DNA from: Calditrichia bacterium
GTDB lineage: Bacteria > Calditrichota > Calditrichia > Calditrichales > Calditrichaceae
Length of the DNA: 64,000 nt
Assembly: GCA_026983775.1 (NCBI GenBank)
Contig: JALSTK010000006.1
Coordinates: 30,810-94,809, forward strand
Direction of reading: 5' to 3'
A model generated the notes under the pieces. The model did not search any database. It had not been told where the DNA came from and was given only the letters and a program-made list of their open reading frames with translations. A program made the position numbers and the translations under genes. The first letter of the stretch is position 1, and every line of letters starts with the position of its first letter. Shown in pieces: positions 45,901 through 54,572 of this stretch.

Positions 45901-46247
45901 CCGGATCGGGCGGCGACGAATTGCCCTGGGAATTTCGTCATCGCAAGATGGGAAAGATAATCGGCACCCGTTCCTGGGGCGGGCTGGTCGGCTACTCGGC
46001 CGATTACCGCCTGGTCGACGGTGGAGTAATTACCATGCCCGATTATCGAATTTATGATACACACGGTAAATGGACGGTTGAGAATGAAGGCGTAACACCG
46101 GATATTCCGGTTGATCTTGAACCGGCTCAGATGGCCAAGGGTTATGATGCCCAACTGATGAAGGCGGTAGAGGTATTAATGAAAGAGATCAAGGCTGATC
46201 CGCGGCCCTGGCCCAAACATGAACCCTTTCCGGTAGATAAAGAATAA
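42963..46247 (+). CDS. tri: Exported tricorn-type S41 protease
   Basis: 1094 residues, the size of archaeal tricorn. An N-terminal signal or anchor (KVLLIMAMVLISGQLYSA) precedes six- and seven-bladed PD40 propellers (about 40-570; FSPDGKMIAFTGEYDG, WSPDGKSIAFLSDRDGEYQLYTQ). Then come the C1 domain, a PDZ domain (about 815-900; KGDYLLAVDGQEVTTDNNI) and the C2 catalytic domain. Catalytic elements match tricorn: S756-H757 in NTSHTYV, nucleophile S982 in AGSGGDELP and glutamate E1040/E1042 in VENEGVTPD. Tricorn trims peptides released by larger proteases. A GGAGGG ribosome site and a strong terminator bound the gene. Unlike the archaeal enzyme it is predicted to be exported. Confidence 0.94.
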   Translation: MYLIHYHSMDKVLQQLKVLLIMAMVLISGQLYSATNSALFHQPDIYGNTIVFTAGGDLWSVAASGGAAVRLTMNDGREGYAKFSPDGKMIAFTGEYDGNADVYVMDTHGGHIRRLTFHPGYDLVVGWHPIKNKIIFRSARDSYSRFSRLYMINPDGTGLERLILHEAVQGSFSPDGRKIAYNRVSRETRTWKRYRGGTAQEVYIYDFKTQKDTNITNFRGTDRLPMWMGDKIYFSSDRDRVLNIYAYDTKSGRITQLTHHKNYDVRWPSMGPGKIVYELGGDIWVLNVSNGQTKKVPIEINSDFPETRPYLRDVKDYVTHISASPSGKRALITARGEIFSVPRKEGVTLNLSQTSASREKEAVWSPDGKSIAFLSDRDGEYQLYTQKLTPGFRPVQLTRFKKGYRHTLRWSPNSKMIAYTDQTLSLYYIDVNSKKITKVDKADYQNIDISMDLKAIYDFAWSPDSRYLAYSKMDSTLVNKIYIYSLDTHRIHCISGDLFNDFHPVFSRDGAHLFFISNRRFDPTFGDIEWEMVYKNLAGIYVATLRKNGPALFPLKNDEDNSVKNPNKKKEKPVHVQIDFAGLQQRIEALPLKRGNYRYLSVNDKNLFYLNKDKGDFNRFEFRSRGPMDLYAFSLKDRKEAVIIKKIQAYDLSADGSTIIYKKGKKVGMIASSARDSKGKALTLDGLKMQLNPREEWRQIYNEAWRIERDFYYEPHMHGVDWKAMHDKYAKLLPRATCREDVRFLIGELIGELNTSHTYVYSGDYKRKAKRVNVGLLGADYGIDAKQHRYYFKKIYQIPEWLKPSMPPLFGPGKNIKKGDYLLAVDGQEVTTDNNIYSYFVDKAGKEITLTVNSRPDMKTAHTIIVKPLYSEYRLRYLDWLEHNRKVVDKASHGLIGYIHLPDTYVSSARIFPKYFYSQTTKKGLIVDGRYNGGGLDPSIFLDRLAHRPLSYWTRRYSHDYPEPWMGTNAHMVCLTNRQAGSGGDELPWEFRHRKMGKIIGTRSWGGLVGYSADYRLVDGGVITMPDYRIYDTHGKWTVENEGVTPDIPVDLEPAQMAKGYDAQLMKAVEVLMKEIKADPRPWPKHEPFPVDKE

Positions 46248-46262
46248 GAGGATTTTTTCAAT

Positions 46263-46298
46263 GGCTGTTCTATATTTTTAACGGAACAGCCTTTTTTA
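46263..46298 (+). terminator. Rho-independent terminator after the tricorn gene
   Basis: Perfect 8-base arms GGCTGTTC and GAACAGCC with a 13-base loop, followed by six T residues, 16 bases after the stop codon. Confidence 0.88.
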
Positions 46299-46368
46299 TT
46301 GCCTGCCGGGCATCAGGTGATTATATTTCCGATAACTTCTTGCTATTAACTCTAATCCGGGGGTGCTC

Positions 46369-47274
46369 ATGAAACGAAGAACCTTTATTCGGGAAAGCGC
46401 TTTTCTAACGGCAGGAGCCGTTATGATTCCCGCTTCGAAATGGCTGTTTGCTCAACCTGTTTCCGCAACGTTTCCTCAGGCGGTTGTGGTAAAAAACGGA
46501 CAGCCGTCACAATTGCTGAAGGCAGCTCTGCACGCCCTGGGTGGTATGGAGCGCTTTGTTAAAGCAGGCGATGTGGTTGTGGTGAAGCCGAATATCGGTT
46601 GGGATCGTCCGCCGGAATTAGCTGCCAATACCAATCCCTTGCTGGTCGAAGCGATCGTTAAGGCCTGTTTTAAAGCAGGAGCTAAACAGGTGAAGGTTTT
46701 TGATCGCACATGCAACGATCCCAGAAGGTGCTATCGGAATTCGAAAATTGCCGAACGGGCCAGAGCAGCCGGAGCCGATGTTATGCATGTCCGCCGGAAT
46801 CGCTTTACAACACTGGCTATTAACGGGCAATTAATCAAAGAATGGCCCATCTACGAAGACTACCTGAAGGCGGACAAGGTGATCAATGTTCCCATCGCCA
46901 AACAACATTCGCTCAGTACGGTTACCCTCGGTCTGAAAAATCTGATGGGTGTGATGGGCGGAAACCGGGGCAATATCCATAATCATTTTGCCCGGAAATT
47001 AACGGAGATCGATGGCCGAATTCTGCCTACGCTAACGATTATAGATGCGTATCGGATTCTGACTGCAAACGGGCCCCAGGGGGGAAGTCCCGATTATGTG
47101 AAGATAAAGCGTACTTTAATTGCCAGTGATTGTACGGTTTCGGCCGATTATTTAGCTTTGCCTTTGTTTGGTTATCATCTGGAACAGGTAGAGCATATTA
47201 AAGTGGCTGCTCAAAAAGGTCTGGCTCGTTATGATCTTAAAAAGTTAAAGGTTAAAGAAATTAATCTGGCCTGA
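46369..47274 (+). CDS. DUF362 protein with twin-arginine signal
   Basis: 301 residues from the ATG at 46369 (GGGGGTG five bases upstream; the GTG at 46363 is less likely). The N-terminus MKRRTFIRESAFLTAGAVMIP is a twin-arginine signal. The DUF362 core shows VVVKPNIGWDRPPELAANTNP, DRTCNDPRRCY, VINVPIAKQHSLSTVTLGLKNLMGV and NIHNHFARKLTEID. The function of DUF362 is not known. It is often paired with ferredoxin-type membrane proteins, as here: the iron-sulfur gene starts 35 bases downstream. No cysteine cluster is present in this protein itself. Confidence 0.9.
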   Translation: MKRRTFIRESAFLTAGAVMIPASKWLFAQPVSATFPQAVVVKNGQPSQLLKAALHALGGMERFVKAGDVVVVKPNIGWDRPPELAANTNPLLVEAIVKACFKAGAKQVKVFDRTCNDPRRCYRNSKIAERARAAGADVMHVRRNRFTTLAINGQLIKEWPIYEDYLKADKVINVPIAKQHSLSTVTLGLKNLMGVMGGNRGNIHNHFARKLTEIDGRILPTLTIIDAYRILTANGPQGGSPDYVKIKRTLIASDCTVSADYLALPLFGYHLEQVEHIKVAAQKGLARYDLKKLKVKEINLA

Positions 47275-47309
47275 AATAATTTCCGAAGGATATCAGAGGA
47301 ATCTTCTTA

Positions 47310-48857
47310 ATGCTGGCCCGAATTCGAAGAATCGTTCAGATCCTGTTCTTTCTATTTTTCCTGCTGCTCTTTTTGCTGGCCCGCTACCCTTATAGCGGAC
47401 GTATACCGGCCGATCTGTTTCTGCGTTTCAGCCCGTTAATGCCGCTCTTCGACTTTATTAAGCATTTACATGTTTCCCTGCTATTCTGGCCGGCCCTGAT
47501 TATCCTGCTGATAACTCCTTTCCTGGGACGGGTGTTCTGCGGCTGGGTTTGTCCTCTCGGAACTTTACTGGATATTAGTAGTAAATTTCTGCATCCTCCT
47601 GATAATTTGATCTCAAAAAAATGGCAGAAGCTGCGCTCCGCCAAATTCATGTTTCTTACGGGGCTGATTATCTTAGCTGTGTTGTCCGTTCATCTTTGGG
47701 GTTATTTTGATCCCTTGTCTATTTTTAACCGTGTTCTAACGATTGTTTTTTATCCTTTGTTTACGGTTATAACGGAGAATACCCTGCTTGGCCTGACAAC
47801 TCTTCCCCTCATCGGGAATCTGAGTGGTGGGCTATATGATGGATTTAAAAACATCATCATGCCTGAAGCACAGGCTCATTTTCAGCAATTATTTTGGATC
47901 ATACTTTTCATCGCAGCCATTATCGGGATGGAAAAAATTTCCCGCCGATTCTGGTGCCGTTACCTTTGTCCGGCCGGAGCCCTGCTGGGCATACTATCCA
48001 AGTTTCGCTTATTGGAAAGAAATGTCAGCAATTCCTGCGTGCTTTGTAATCAGTGCCAGGCCGCCTGTAAAATGAATGCGATACCTTTCGATGATCCCTT
48101 TCATACTTCAAAGGTGGAGTGCATTCAATGTTTTAATTGCGCTTCTACCTGCCCTTCAAAAATCAGCGCGATTTCTTATACCTGGAAATGGAAGCCTTAC
48201 CAAAGTAAGGTAGATTTAAACCGGCGCCAGTTTTTACAGACCGGTGCGGCGAGTGTGCTAGCAGTGGGTTTACTCAATTTGCCTTTACCGAATAAGGATA
48301 AGAAAGAACGCCTTTTGCGTCCGCCCGGGGCTTTAGCAGAAGATGAATTTTTAGACCGTTGCATCCGTTGTGAGGAGTGCGTCCGGATTTGTTCTACAAA
48401 CGGAGCCTGCCTGCAACCGGGATCGATTCATACGGATCTGCGCCAGCTCTGGGTACCGGAAGCCAATATGCGGACCGGTTATTGTGAGTACAATTGTAAC
48501 CTTTGCACACAGGTTTGTCCGACCCGGGCCATTCAACCTTTAACCCTGGCAGAGAAACAGAAGACGGTCATAGGGATTGCCGTATTTAATAAAAATATTT
48601 GTATTCCCTACGAACGCAATGAAAATTGTATGGTTTGCGAGGAGCATTGTCCGACAGAAAAAAAGGCCATCCAATTTAACATCAAACAGGTTAAGCAAGC
48701 GGATGGCAGCGTGAAAGAGGTTAAATATCCCTATGTGATCCGGGAGCTTTGCATCGGCTGCGGAATATGCGAAAATAAATGTCCCCTTCCCGGAGAATCG
48801 GGGATTTTTGTGGTACGTCAGGCCCAAGAAGAAGAATACGAGGGCTACGTGAGTTGA
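47310..48857 (+). CDS. NapH/NapG-like fused membrane iron-sulfur protein
   Basis: 515 residues. The N-terminal half has about five membrane segments with the NapH/NosR/CcoG-type cysteine motifs FCGWVCPLGTLLD and WCRYLCPAGALLG, followed by CVLCNQCQAACKMNAIP and CIQCFNCASTCPS, each a 4Fe-4S set. At about residue 305 a second signal-like segment begins (NRRQFLQTGAASVLAVGLLNLPLP), after which a NapG-like ferredoxin part carries CIRCEECVRICSTNGAC, CEYNCNLCTQVCPTRAI, CMVCEEHCPT and CIGCGICENKCP. So at least six clusters line up, suited to moving electrons from quinol to the periplasmic side. The acceptor is probably the DUF362 partner or a product of it. The 3' end overlaps the convergent symporter gene by 13 bases. 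Confidence 0.9.
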   Translation: MLARIRRIVQILFFLFFLLLFLLARYPYSGRIPADLFLRFSPLMPLFDFIKHLHVSLLFWPALIILLITPFLGRVFCGWVCPLGTLLDISSKFLHPPDNLISKKWQKLRSAKFMFLTGLIILAVLSVHLWGYFDPLSIFNRVLTIVFYPLFTVITENTLLGLTTLPLIGNLSGGLYDGFKNIIMPEAQAHFQQLFWIILFIAAIIGMEKISRRFWCRYLCPAGALLGILSKFRLLERNVSNSCVLCNQCQAACKMNAIPFDDPFHTSKVECIQCFNCASTCPSKISAISYTWKWKPYQSKVDLNRRQFLQTGAASVLAVGLLNLPLPNKDKKERLLRPPGALAEDEFLDRCIRCEECVRICSTNGACLQPGSIHTDLRQLWVPEANMRTGYCEYNCNLCTQVCPTRAIQPLTLAEKQKTVIGIAVFNKNICIPYERNENCMVCEEHCPTEKKAIQFNIKQVKQADGSVKEVKYPYVIRELCIGCGICENKCPLPGESGIFVVRQAQEEEYEGYVS

Positions 48858-50326
48858 TGCCCGGATTCTTTTTTTGAAATTTTACCGATCAGAAATCCTG
48901 CCGTGGAAAATAAAAATCCCCAGAGAATATAGCCCAGGCCGGTTTTAGAGATAGCCCCGGGTTGCCAGGGGTTTAGAGCCCCCTGTTTCTCCAAAAAGTA
49001 AAAGATGAGAGTAGCCAGAAACCCGAACCCAATGGAAAAATGAATTTGTCGGGGGGTGGTGGATTTAAAGAAGCTGGCCAACACCGGGATAAAAACCGTG
49101 GTAGTCAGGATACCGGACGAAAGATAAAATATATCCCACAAGCTATCGGTAAACAGGGCATAGATAAAGGAGATGAAAATAGCTGATAGAGATGAGAGTC
49201 GAGCCAGCCGATTCAGTTTTTTAGCGGTCCATGTATCACGTAAGGCCGGTTCTAACAGATCGTGTGAAAAAGAAAGAGCAACCACGTTTCCACAGGTATC
49301 GATGGTGGACATAGCCGCGGCGATTAAACCCACGGTTAACAAAACATTCAACCAGACCGGGGCGTAATCCTGCATAATGCGGGTGAAAATCAAAGAACCG
49401 TCCTGCAACGAAGGTGGAATGACACCATTATGGGCCGGATAGAGGAGGAGAGCCGCGCTGCCGATGATGAAGGGCATCAGGCCCACAAAAATAAGAGAAT
49501 TCAGGCTGGCAATGAAAATACCCTGCCGGGCCGAACGGTCCGAGCGGGCTGCCTGCAAACGAATCCAGACATCGGTTTCAATCAGCCAACCCGGAAGATA
49601 GGCGATAAAAGTCATAAGAATTAAAGCGATCCCCGGTGAGATCAGCAGATAGGGACTCAATTGTTTCGGTGGGCGGACCTGCTTTAGCAGGGATATACCG
49701 CGTGGTAAGGCGTGCCAGGCCAATAGACTGATGGCAGTGATGAACAAAGCTACCAAGACAAATTGAATCTTATCGGTGGAAACAACCGCTTCGAATCCCC
49801 CGGTATAACTATAAGCGGCTACGATGAGTGTAATCAATAAAAGCATCCAGTCTAACGGTAACCCCAGAAAAGGGGCGATGATTTTACCGGCAGCAAAGAT
49901 TTCGGCTCCGGCCCAGGTAATAAAAACGACGATTAAAGCCGGAGCCAATAATTGTCGGCTCCGCGGTCCGAAACGTTTTTCCAGAAGTTGGGGTTGGGAA
50001 AAAGCCTGCATGCGGCGAAAACGGGGAGCAAAGATAAAAAATCCACCCATGGTAATCAGCCAGGGAATAATCAATAACCAGGCCCCGCCCAATCCGTACC
50101 AGTAGAAGAGTTGCACGCCATACACACAGGACCAGCTTACCGACATCATACTGGCTGAGATGGATAAACCCACTGCCCAGGAAGACAGATTACGGCTGGC
50201 TTCCCAATAAGCGGCATTATCCATCTCCTTGCCTAAATTCTTATCGCGCCACCATACATAAAAACCGATAAAAATAACGGTGGCAGAGTAGAAAACAAAT
50301 CCCGCCCAATAGTAATTTTGTGCCAT
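48845..50326 (-). CDS. Sodium:solute symporter (SSS family)
   Basis: 493 residues with about 13 hydrophobic segments. SSF features: WAVGLSISASMMSVSWSCVYGVQLFYWYGLGGAW (helix 1-2, sodium site), RRMQAFSQPQLLEKRFGPRSRQLLAPALIV, YSYTGGFEAVVSTDKIQFVLVALF (the GG-AVxxTDxxQ signature) and TIDTCGNVVALSFSHDLLEP. The substrate (sugar, proline, acetate or another solute) cannot be told. A charged tail (KISKKESGHQLT) ends the protein. It converges on the iron-sulfur gene with a 13-base overlap. Confidence 0.9.
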   Translation of the reverse strand: MAQNYYWAGFVFYSATVIFIGFYVWWRDKNLGKEMDNAAYWEASRNLSSWAVGLSISASMMSVSWSCVYGVQLFYWYGLGGAWLLIIPWLITMGGFFIFAPRFRRMQAFSQPQLLEKRFGPRSRQLLAPALIVVFITWAGAEIFAAGKIIAPFLGLPLDWMLLLITLIVAAYSYTGGFEAVVSTDKIQFVLVALFITAISLLAWHALPRGISLLKQVRPPKQLSPYLLISPGIALILMTFIAYLPGWLIETDVWIRLQAARSDRSARQGIFIASLNSLIFVGLMPFIIGSAALLLYPAHNGVIPPSLQDGSLIFTRIMQDYAPVWLNVLLTVGLIAAAMSTIDTCGNVVALSFSHDLLEPALRDTWTAKKLNRLARLSSLSAIFISFIYALFTDSLWDIFYLSSGILTTTVFIPVLASFFKSTTPRQIHFSIGFGFLATLIFYFLEKQGALNPWQPGAISKTGLGYILWGFLFSTAGFLIGKISKKESGHQLT

Positions 50327-50682
50327 ATAGCTCTCAGTTTAAAATTAATTTCCATCGATTTAACTTAAAAATAATACCAAAAGCGATTTAAGCAAAGATA
50401 AAATTTAACCGTTGCCTTTCATAACTCGGGTTTAATAATTTATACGCAATGATAAAAAGAAACCTGTAATTCGTTTATGGAATTACAACAATAGAAATTA
50501 AATTCGCATTTTTTGGAAAAGTCTGTAACTTCCATGTAGATTTTGTATGAACTCAGGTCGGTTTAATCTGCAGGAAGACCTGACTCGGATTTTCGCTTTT
50601 TGGCAGGTTTGAATGAATAAAAGACCTGTAGGAATGTACCATATAATAGTTGGTTTTTTAATTTAAGTAAGGAGGGTAGTTT
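50327..50682. other. Divergent intergenic region between the symporter and hflK
   Basis: 356 bases, AT-rich, without a gene. It should hold the promoters of both flanking genes. A hairpin with 7-base arms TCAGGTC / GACCTGA lies at 50553-50583, and AAGACCTG recurs at about 50575 and 50620. An AAGGAGGG ribosome site for hflK lies at about 50668. No riboswitch was recognised. Confidence 0.5.
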
Positions 50683-51672
50683 ATGGATCAGCCTCAGGGT
50701 TTTGATTTTAAAATGGGAAGGCCGCCCCAGTTGTCTAACCGTGTAATCCGATGGTCGATTATAGGCGTTATTTTTCTGGTGTTTGTTTTCTCCAGTTTTT
50801 TTACCATCAGTCCGGAAGAAGTGGGCGTTGTACTGCGCTTTGGCCGTTATACCAGAGAAGCATCGCCGGGGTTGAATTTTAAATGGCCGTTCGGAATCGA
50901 AACGGTTTATAAGGTTCCGGTGCAACGGCAGTTAAAACAGGAGTTTGGTTTTCGAACCTTGCGGGCGGGGGTACGGACCCAATACTCCACCAATCGCTAT
51001 CTGGACGAATCTTTGATGCTCACCGGGGATTTGAATGCGGCCCAGGTAGAATGGATCGTTCAATACCGTATTAAAAATCCCTATAAATTTTTATTTAAGG
51101 TACGTAATGCAACTCAGACTTTCCGCGATATTAACGAAGCGGTAATGCGCGAGATTGTAGGTGACCGGACGGTGAATGAAGTGATTACTGTGGGACGTCA
51201 GAATCTTGCCGATGCCGTCTCGGTTAAATTACAGGCTTTGTGCGATCAGTATGAGACAGGGATTAAGGTGGAACAGGTCGTCTTACAGGATGTCAATCCG
51301 CCGGATGAGGTCAAACCCTCTTTTAATGAGGTCAATGAGGCCGAGCAGGAGAAGGAGAAATTAATCAATCAGGCCCTGTCCGAATATAATAAAGTTGTTC
51401 CCAGAGCCAAGGGGGAAGCGCAGCGCAAAATCGAAGAAGCCCATGGCTATGCGCTGGAACGGGTCAATGAAGCCCGTGGTGATTCCGCTCGGTTTGTATC
51501 CATTTTTAATGAGTATCGAAAAGCCAAGGAGGTAACCCGCCGGCGTATTTATTTGGAGACCATGAAGGATATACTCAATAAAGTCGGTAGAAAACTGATC
51601 ACGGACGAAAAGGCTTCGGGCATTTTACCCTTGTTTAATTTAGAGAACGGAGGGCTGAATAATGCAAAATAA
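50683..51672 (+). CDS. hflK: FtsH protease modulator HflK
   Basis: 329 residues: a short cytoplasmic N-terminus, one membrane segment (about 27-47, WSIIGVIFLVFVFSSFFTI), an SPFH/band-7 domain (SPEEVGVVLRFGRYTREASPGLNFKWPFGIETVYKVPVQ, AQVEWIVQYRIKNPYKFLFKV, VVLQDVNPPDEVKPSFNEVNEAEQEKEKL) and a coiled coil. HflK and HflC build a cage around the FtsH membrane protease and limit its access to substrates. The 11-base overlap with hflC is typical of this pair. The glycine/proline-rich tails of enterobacterial HflK are absent. Confidence 0.95.
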   Translation: MDQPQGFDFKMGRPPQLSNRVIRWSIIGVIFLVFVFSSFFTISPEEVGVVLRFGRYTREASPGLNFKWPFGIETVYKVPVQRQLKQEFGFRTLRAGVRTQYSTNRYLDESLMLTGDLNAAQVEWIVQYRIKNPYKFLFKVRNATQTFRDINEAVMREIVGDRTVNEVITVGRQNLADAVSVKLQALCDQYETGIKVEQVVLQDVNPPDEVKPSFNEVNEAEQEKEKLINQALSEYNKVVPRAKGEAQRKIEEAHGYALERVNEARGDSARFVSIFNEYRKAKEVTRRRIYLETMKDILNKVGRKLITDEKASGILPLFNLENGGLNNAK

Positions 51673-52621
51673 AAGCACAATCATCCTGTCGGCAGTCGCA
51701 GTGATTGCCGTATTATTACTTGTTTCGGGCGCTTTTATCGTAGACGAAGCACATCAGGTAATCATTACCCGCTTTGGAAAACCGGTCGGTCAACCGATCA
51801 CTCAACCCGGAGTCCATTTTAAATGGCCGTTTATCGAAGATGCCCATTTTTTTGAAAAACGGTTCCTGGAATGGGACGGGGATCCGAATCAGATTCCTAC
51901 CAAAGGTAAAAAATTTATTTGGGTAGATACTTATGCCCGCTGGAGAATAGCAGATCCTTTACTCTTCTTCCAGCGTGTTCGGGATGAACGTGGTGCCCAG
52001 GCCCGTCTGGATGATATTTTAGACGGTGAAACCCGAAACGCAATTGCCAACCATTATTTGCGTGAAATTATCCGTAATTCGAATCGAAAACCGATGGTCA
52101 CGGAAATAGATAAACTTCAGGAGGAGGATATCTCCAGTGTTTTCCCGCCGATTAAATACGGAAGGGAAAAAATAACCAAAGAAATCTTAAATGTGGCTTC
52201 CAAACGCACCAAAGAGCTGGGTATTGAACTGCTCGATATCCGTTTTAAACGAATTAATTACTACGAAGATGTACGTAAAAAGGTGTATGAACGCATGATT
52301 TCGGAACGGAAACGAATTGCCGATAAATTCCGTTCGGAAGGCCAAGGTAGTGCTTCGAAGATCCTTGGTGATAAGGAACGGGAGTTGAAACGGATCCAAT
52401 CGGATGCTTACCGCCAGGCAAGAGAGATCATGGGTACGGCCGATGCCAGGGCTACGGCCATTTATGCGGCTGCCTATAACCGTAACGCGGATTCCAGAGA
52501 TTTTTACCGCTTCCTGAAAACATTGGAAACCTACAAATCGACTTTTTCGGATAAAGACTGGTTGATTCTTTCCACCAAAAGTGATTTTTACAAATATCTG
52601 GAAAAAGCATCCGGGCAATAG
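51662..52621 (+). CDS. hflC: FtsH protease modulator HflC
   Basis: 319 residues with an N-terminal signal-anchor (IILSAVAVIAVLLLVSGAFIV) and a band-7 domain: VDEAHQVIITRFGKPVGQPITQPGVHFKWPFIEDAHFFEKRFLEWDG, then ELLDIRFKRINYYEDVRKKVYERMISERKRIADKFRSEGQG, the classical HflC segment. DKDWLILSTKSDFYKYLE at the end is also typical. It is translated from within the end of hflK (GGAGGG before the ATG). A strong terminator follows. Confidence 0.96.
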   Translation: MQNKSTIILSAVAVIAVLLLVSGAFIVDEAHQVIITRFGKPVGQPITQPGVHFKWPFIEDAHFFEKRFLEWDGDPNQIPTKGKKFIWVDTYARWRIADPLLFFQRVRDERGAQARLDDILDGETRNAIANHYLREIIRNSNRKPMVTEIDKLQEEDISSVFPPIKYGREKITKEILNVASKRTKELGIELLDIRFKRINYYEDVRKKVYERMISERKRIADKFRSEGQGSASKILGDKERELKRIQSDAYRQAREIMGTADARATAIYAAAYNRNADSRDFYRFLKTLETYKSTFSDKDWLILSTKSDFYKYLEKASGQ

Positions 52622-52630
52622 GATATGCAC

Positions 52631-52656
52631 AGGCCGCTCTTTGGGCGGCCTTTTTG
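52631..52656 (+). terminator. Rho-independent terminator after hflC
   Basis: Arms AGGCCGC and GCGGCCT pair perfectly around TCTTTGG and run into five T residues, 9 bases after the stop codon. Confidence 0.9.
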
Positions 52657-52739
52657 CTATTAAAAGGGTTTGATTGTTTTTAAAATTATGTCCATATTCT
52701 TCATGCAAGGTAAATTGAATGTGAGATAAGACCGGATCG

Positions 52740-54572
52740 ATGAAAAAATTAGTATTTGTTTTAGCGATTATCTTTCTGCTTGTTCTAAACTTGCCGGCTC
52801 AGCAGAATGGCTTAAGAGATACAACCCAAACCGCAGTACAAACGGATTCGATGGCCCGTCCAACCATACGTACCATCCGACTGATTCCGTTTTCCGTTGA
52901 TGTCAACGGGCGTTCTGTGCGGGTGAATGATTCGCTTCCGGCCACATTTTATCGTTTTAAGAACCTGATTCAATATAATTACAATGGCCCGGCCGATGTC
53001 TTTCGCAATCAATCTTTATACCAGATTTTTGATTTTTCAGAAATGGGCCTGCCCCGCTATGTGGCCTTCTTAAATTTTTTGCCGCACGAGATGAAAGTCC
53101 GTTATGACGGGCATATTCTCAACGATCCCCTTAACGGTCTGTATAATCTGCGTTATATTTCTCTCGATGCCGTGGACAGGATGGAAAAAGGGCTCTCTAC
53201 CGGTCTGAATATTCACGGCAGAACCATAATTCCCGAAGTTCCCTATTCACGCATCATGTTTCGTCAGGGAGATTTCGGTTATACGGACCTTGATTTGCAG
53301 TATGCCCGTAAATTTTCCGATCGTTTTAGTTTACAATTAGATGGAATGAATAAACTGCAGGACCGTAACCGCTATCATGGTGCCATTTACCATGCCCGGT
53401 TATATTATCAAATCAAGGCTGGTATGTTTAGCCGCTGGCAATTTTATCGGAATCAGGAACACATGGATGTTCTTAATCGGAGTATTTTTCCCGAATATTC
53501 AATAAATGGAGAACGCGATGCCTTTTTAGGGGATGTATTCTATCAATCCCCACAGAGTGACAGCTCGCTTTATCATGTAGGAATCGGCATCGACCGCAGT
53601 CGGCGTAAATCGCAATCTAATGCGGATAGTTTCAGGGTGTATCATAAATATGACCGCTATAGCCTAACGTTAAGCCGTAACGGCCGGTTCTACTCTGGAG
53701 ACTACGTGGTTTCGACCCATTTGAGTCAATATCGTATCTGGGGTACGGCATACCGGAAACCCTATACGGATAGTGAATTAAGGACTCTGCTGAGTTGGCA
53801 AACTCGCATAGGAAGGATGCTTTCCATAAAACCGATTCTCCGTTTGATCTATCGCTATGGCAACAGCCCTCTTGTTTCACCCGCCATGGAAGCCCGGATA
53901 AGCCGGAAAAGATTTTCCTTCTGCTTTGCATGGAACCGGGAAATTCGTTATCCCTTGCGAAGTGAAGCATCCTTTGGATTCAGAAACTATTTGGGAAACG
54001 GCCACTTGCAAAATGAAATCCATAAACAGGTTCGGGCCAAAATCGCATATTATCCTCTATCCGGATTAGAATTCAAGGTAACAGCCGGACAGACCCGTAT
54101 TCAGGATGAAATCCGTTTTAACGGCTCGACTTTTTATAATGCTTCCCGGCGTACTTTTAGCTATATTTCTGTTCTCGGATCATGGCAGTTGTGGAAGGTT
54201 GCGTTAGCTTGTGGCGGACAATGGAATCGGGCGGAGATCCATATAGGGCCGGTTCATTCCGGCTGGTTACAGCTTCGCTATCATGATATCTGGTTGAATG
54301 GCGCATTGGGCATTGATGCTATCGGCAATGCACATTGGTTCGGTGCCCACAACCAATTGCTGTATAATCCTATGGTAGAACGTTTTTACTGGAACAGTGG
54401 CCAGACCGGATCCTTTTATACTCTGAGTTATAAACTAATTGCTACTATCAAAGATGCCAGGCTGTTTCTGGAGATGGATAACGCATTGGCCCAACAGTAT
54501 GAAATTATTGCCGGTTATCCACAGAATTTTTACCGTGTGCGCTTCGGCGTTAACTGGGTTTTATGGAATTAA
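52740..54572 (+). CDS. Outer-membrane barrel with TonB-plug-like N-terminal domain
   Basis: 610 residues; signal peptide ending LPAQQ. Residues about 75-165 resemble a receptor plug (GLPRYVAFLNFLPHEMKVRYDGHILNDPLNGLYNLRYISLDAVDRMEKGLSTG). The rest alternates polar and aromatic residues in strand-sized units to the terminal FYRVRFGVNWVLWN. At 610 residues it is small for a TonB receptor, lacks a carboxypeptidase-like domain, and I see no TonB box. It may be a plugged porin or a minimal receptor. Solute unknown. Confidence 0.75.
   Translation: MKKLVFVLAIIFLLVLNLPAQQNGLRDTTQTAVQTDSMARPTIRTIRLIPFSVDVNGRSVRVNDSLPATFYRFKNLIQYNYNGPADVFRNQSLYQIFDFSEMGLPRYVAFLNFLPHEMKVRYDGHILNDPLNGLYNLRYISLDAVDRMEKGLSTGLNIHGRTIIPEVPYSRIMFRQGDFGYTDLDLQYARKFSDRFSLQLDGMNKLQDRNRYHGAIYHARLYYQIKAGMFSRWQFYRNQEHMDVLNRSIFPEYSINGERDAFLGDVFYQSPQSDSSLYHVGIGIDRSRRKSQSNADSFRVYHKYDRYSLTLSRNGRFYSGDYVVSTHLSQYRIWGTAYRKPYTDSELRTLLSWQTRIGRMLSIKPILRLIYRYGNSPLVSPAMEARISRKRFSFCFAWNREIRYPLRSEASFGFRNYLGNGHLQNEIHKQVRAKIAYYPLSGLEFKVTAGQTRIQDEIRFNGSTFYNASRRTFSYISVLGSWQLWKVALACGGQWNRAEIHIGPVHSGWLQLRYHDIWLNGALGIDAIGNAHWFGAHNQLLYNPMVERFYWNSGQTGSFYTLSYKLIATIKDARLFLEMDNALAQQYEIIAGYPQNFYRVRFGVNWVLWN

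Noticed and set aside
45585..46154. 189-codon open frame on the minus strand inside the tricorn gene
   Set aside because: It is a shadow of the catalytic domain coding sequence, whose motifs are clear on the plus strand.
50563..50925. 120-codon minus-strand open frame across the hflK start
   Set aside because: It overlaps the conserved N-terminus of HflK and the peptide looks like random reverse coding.
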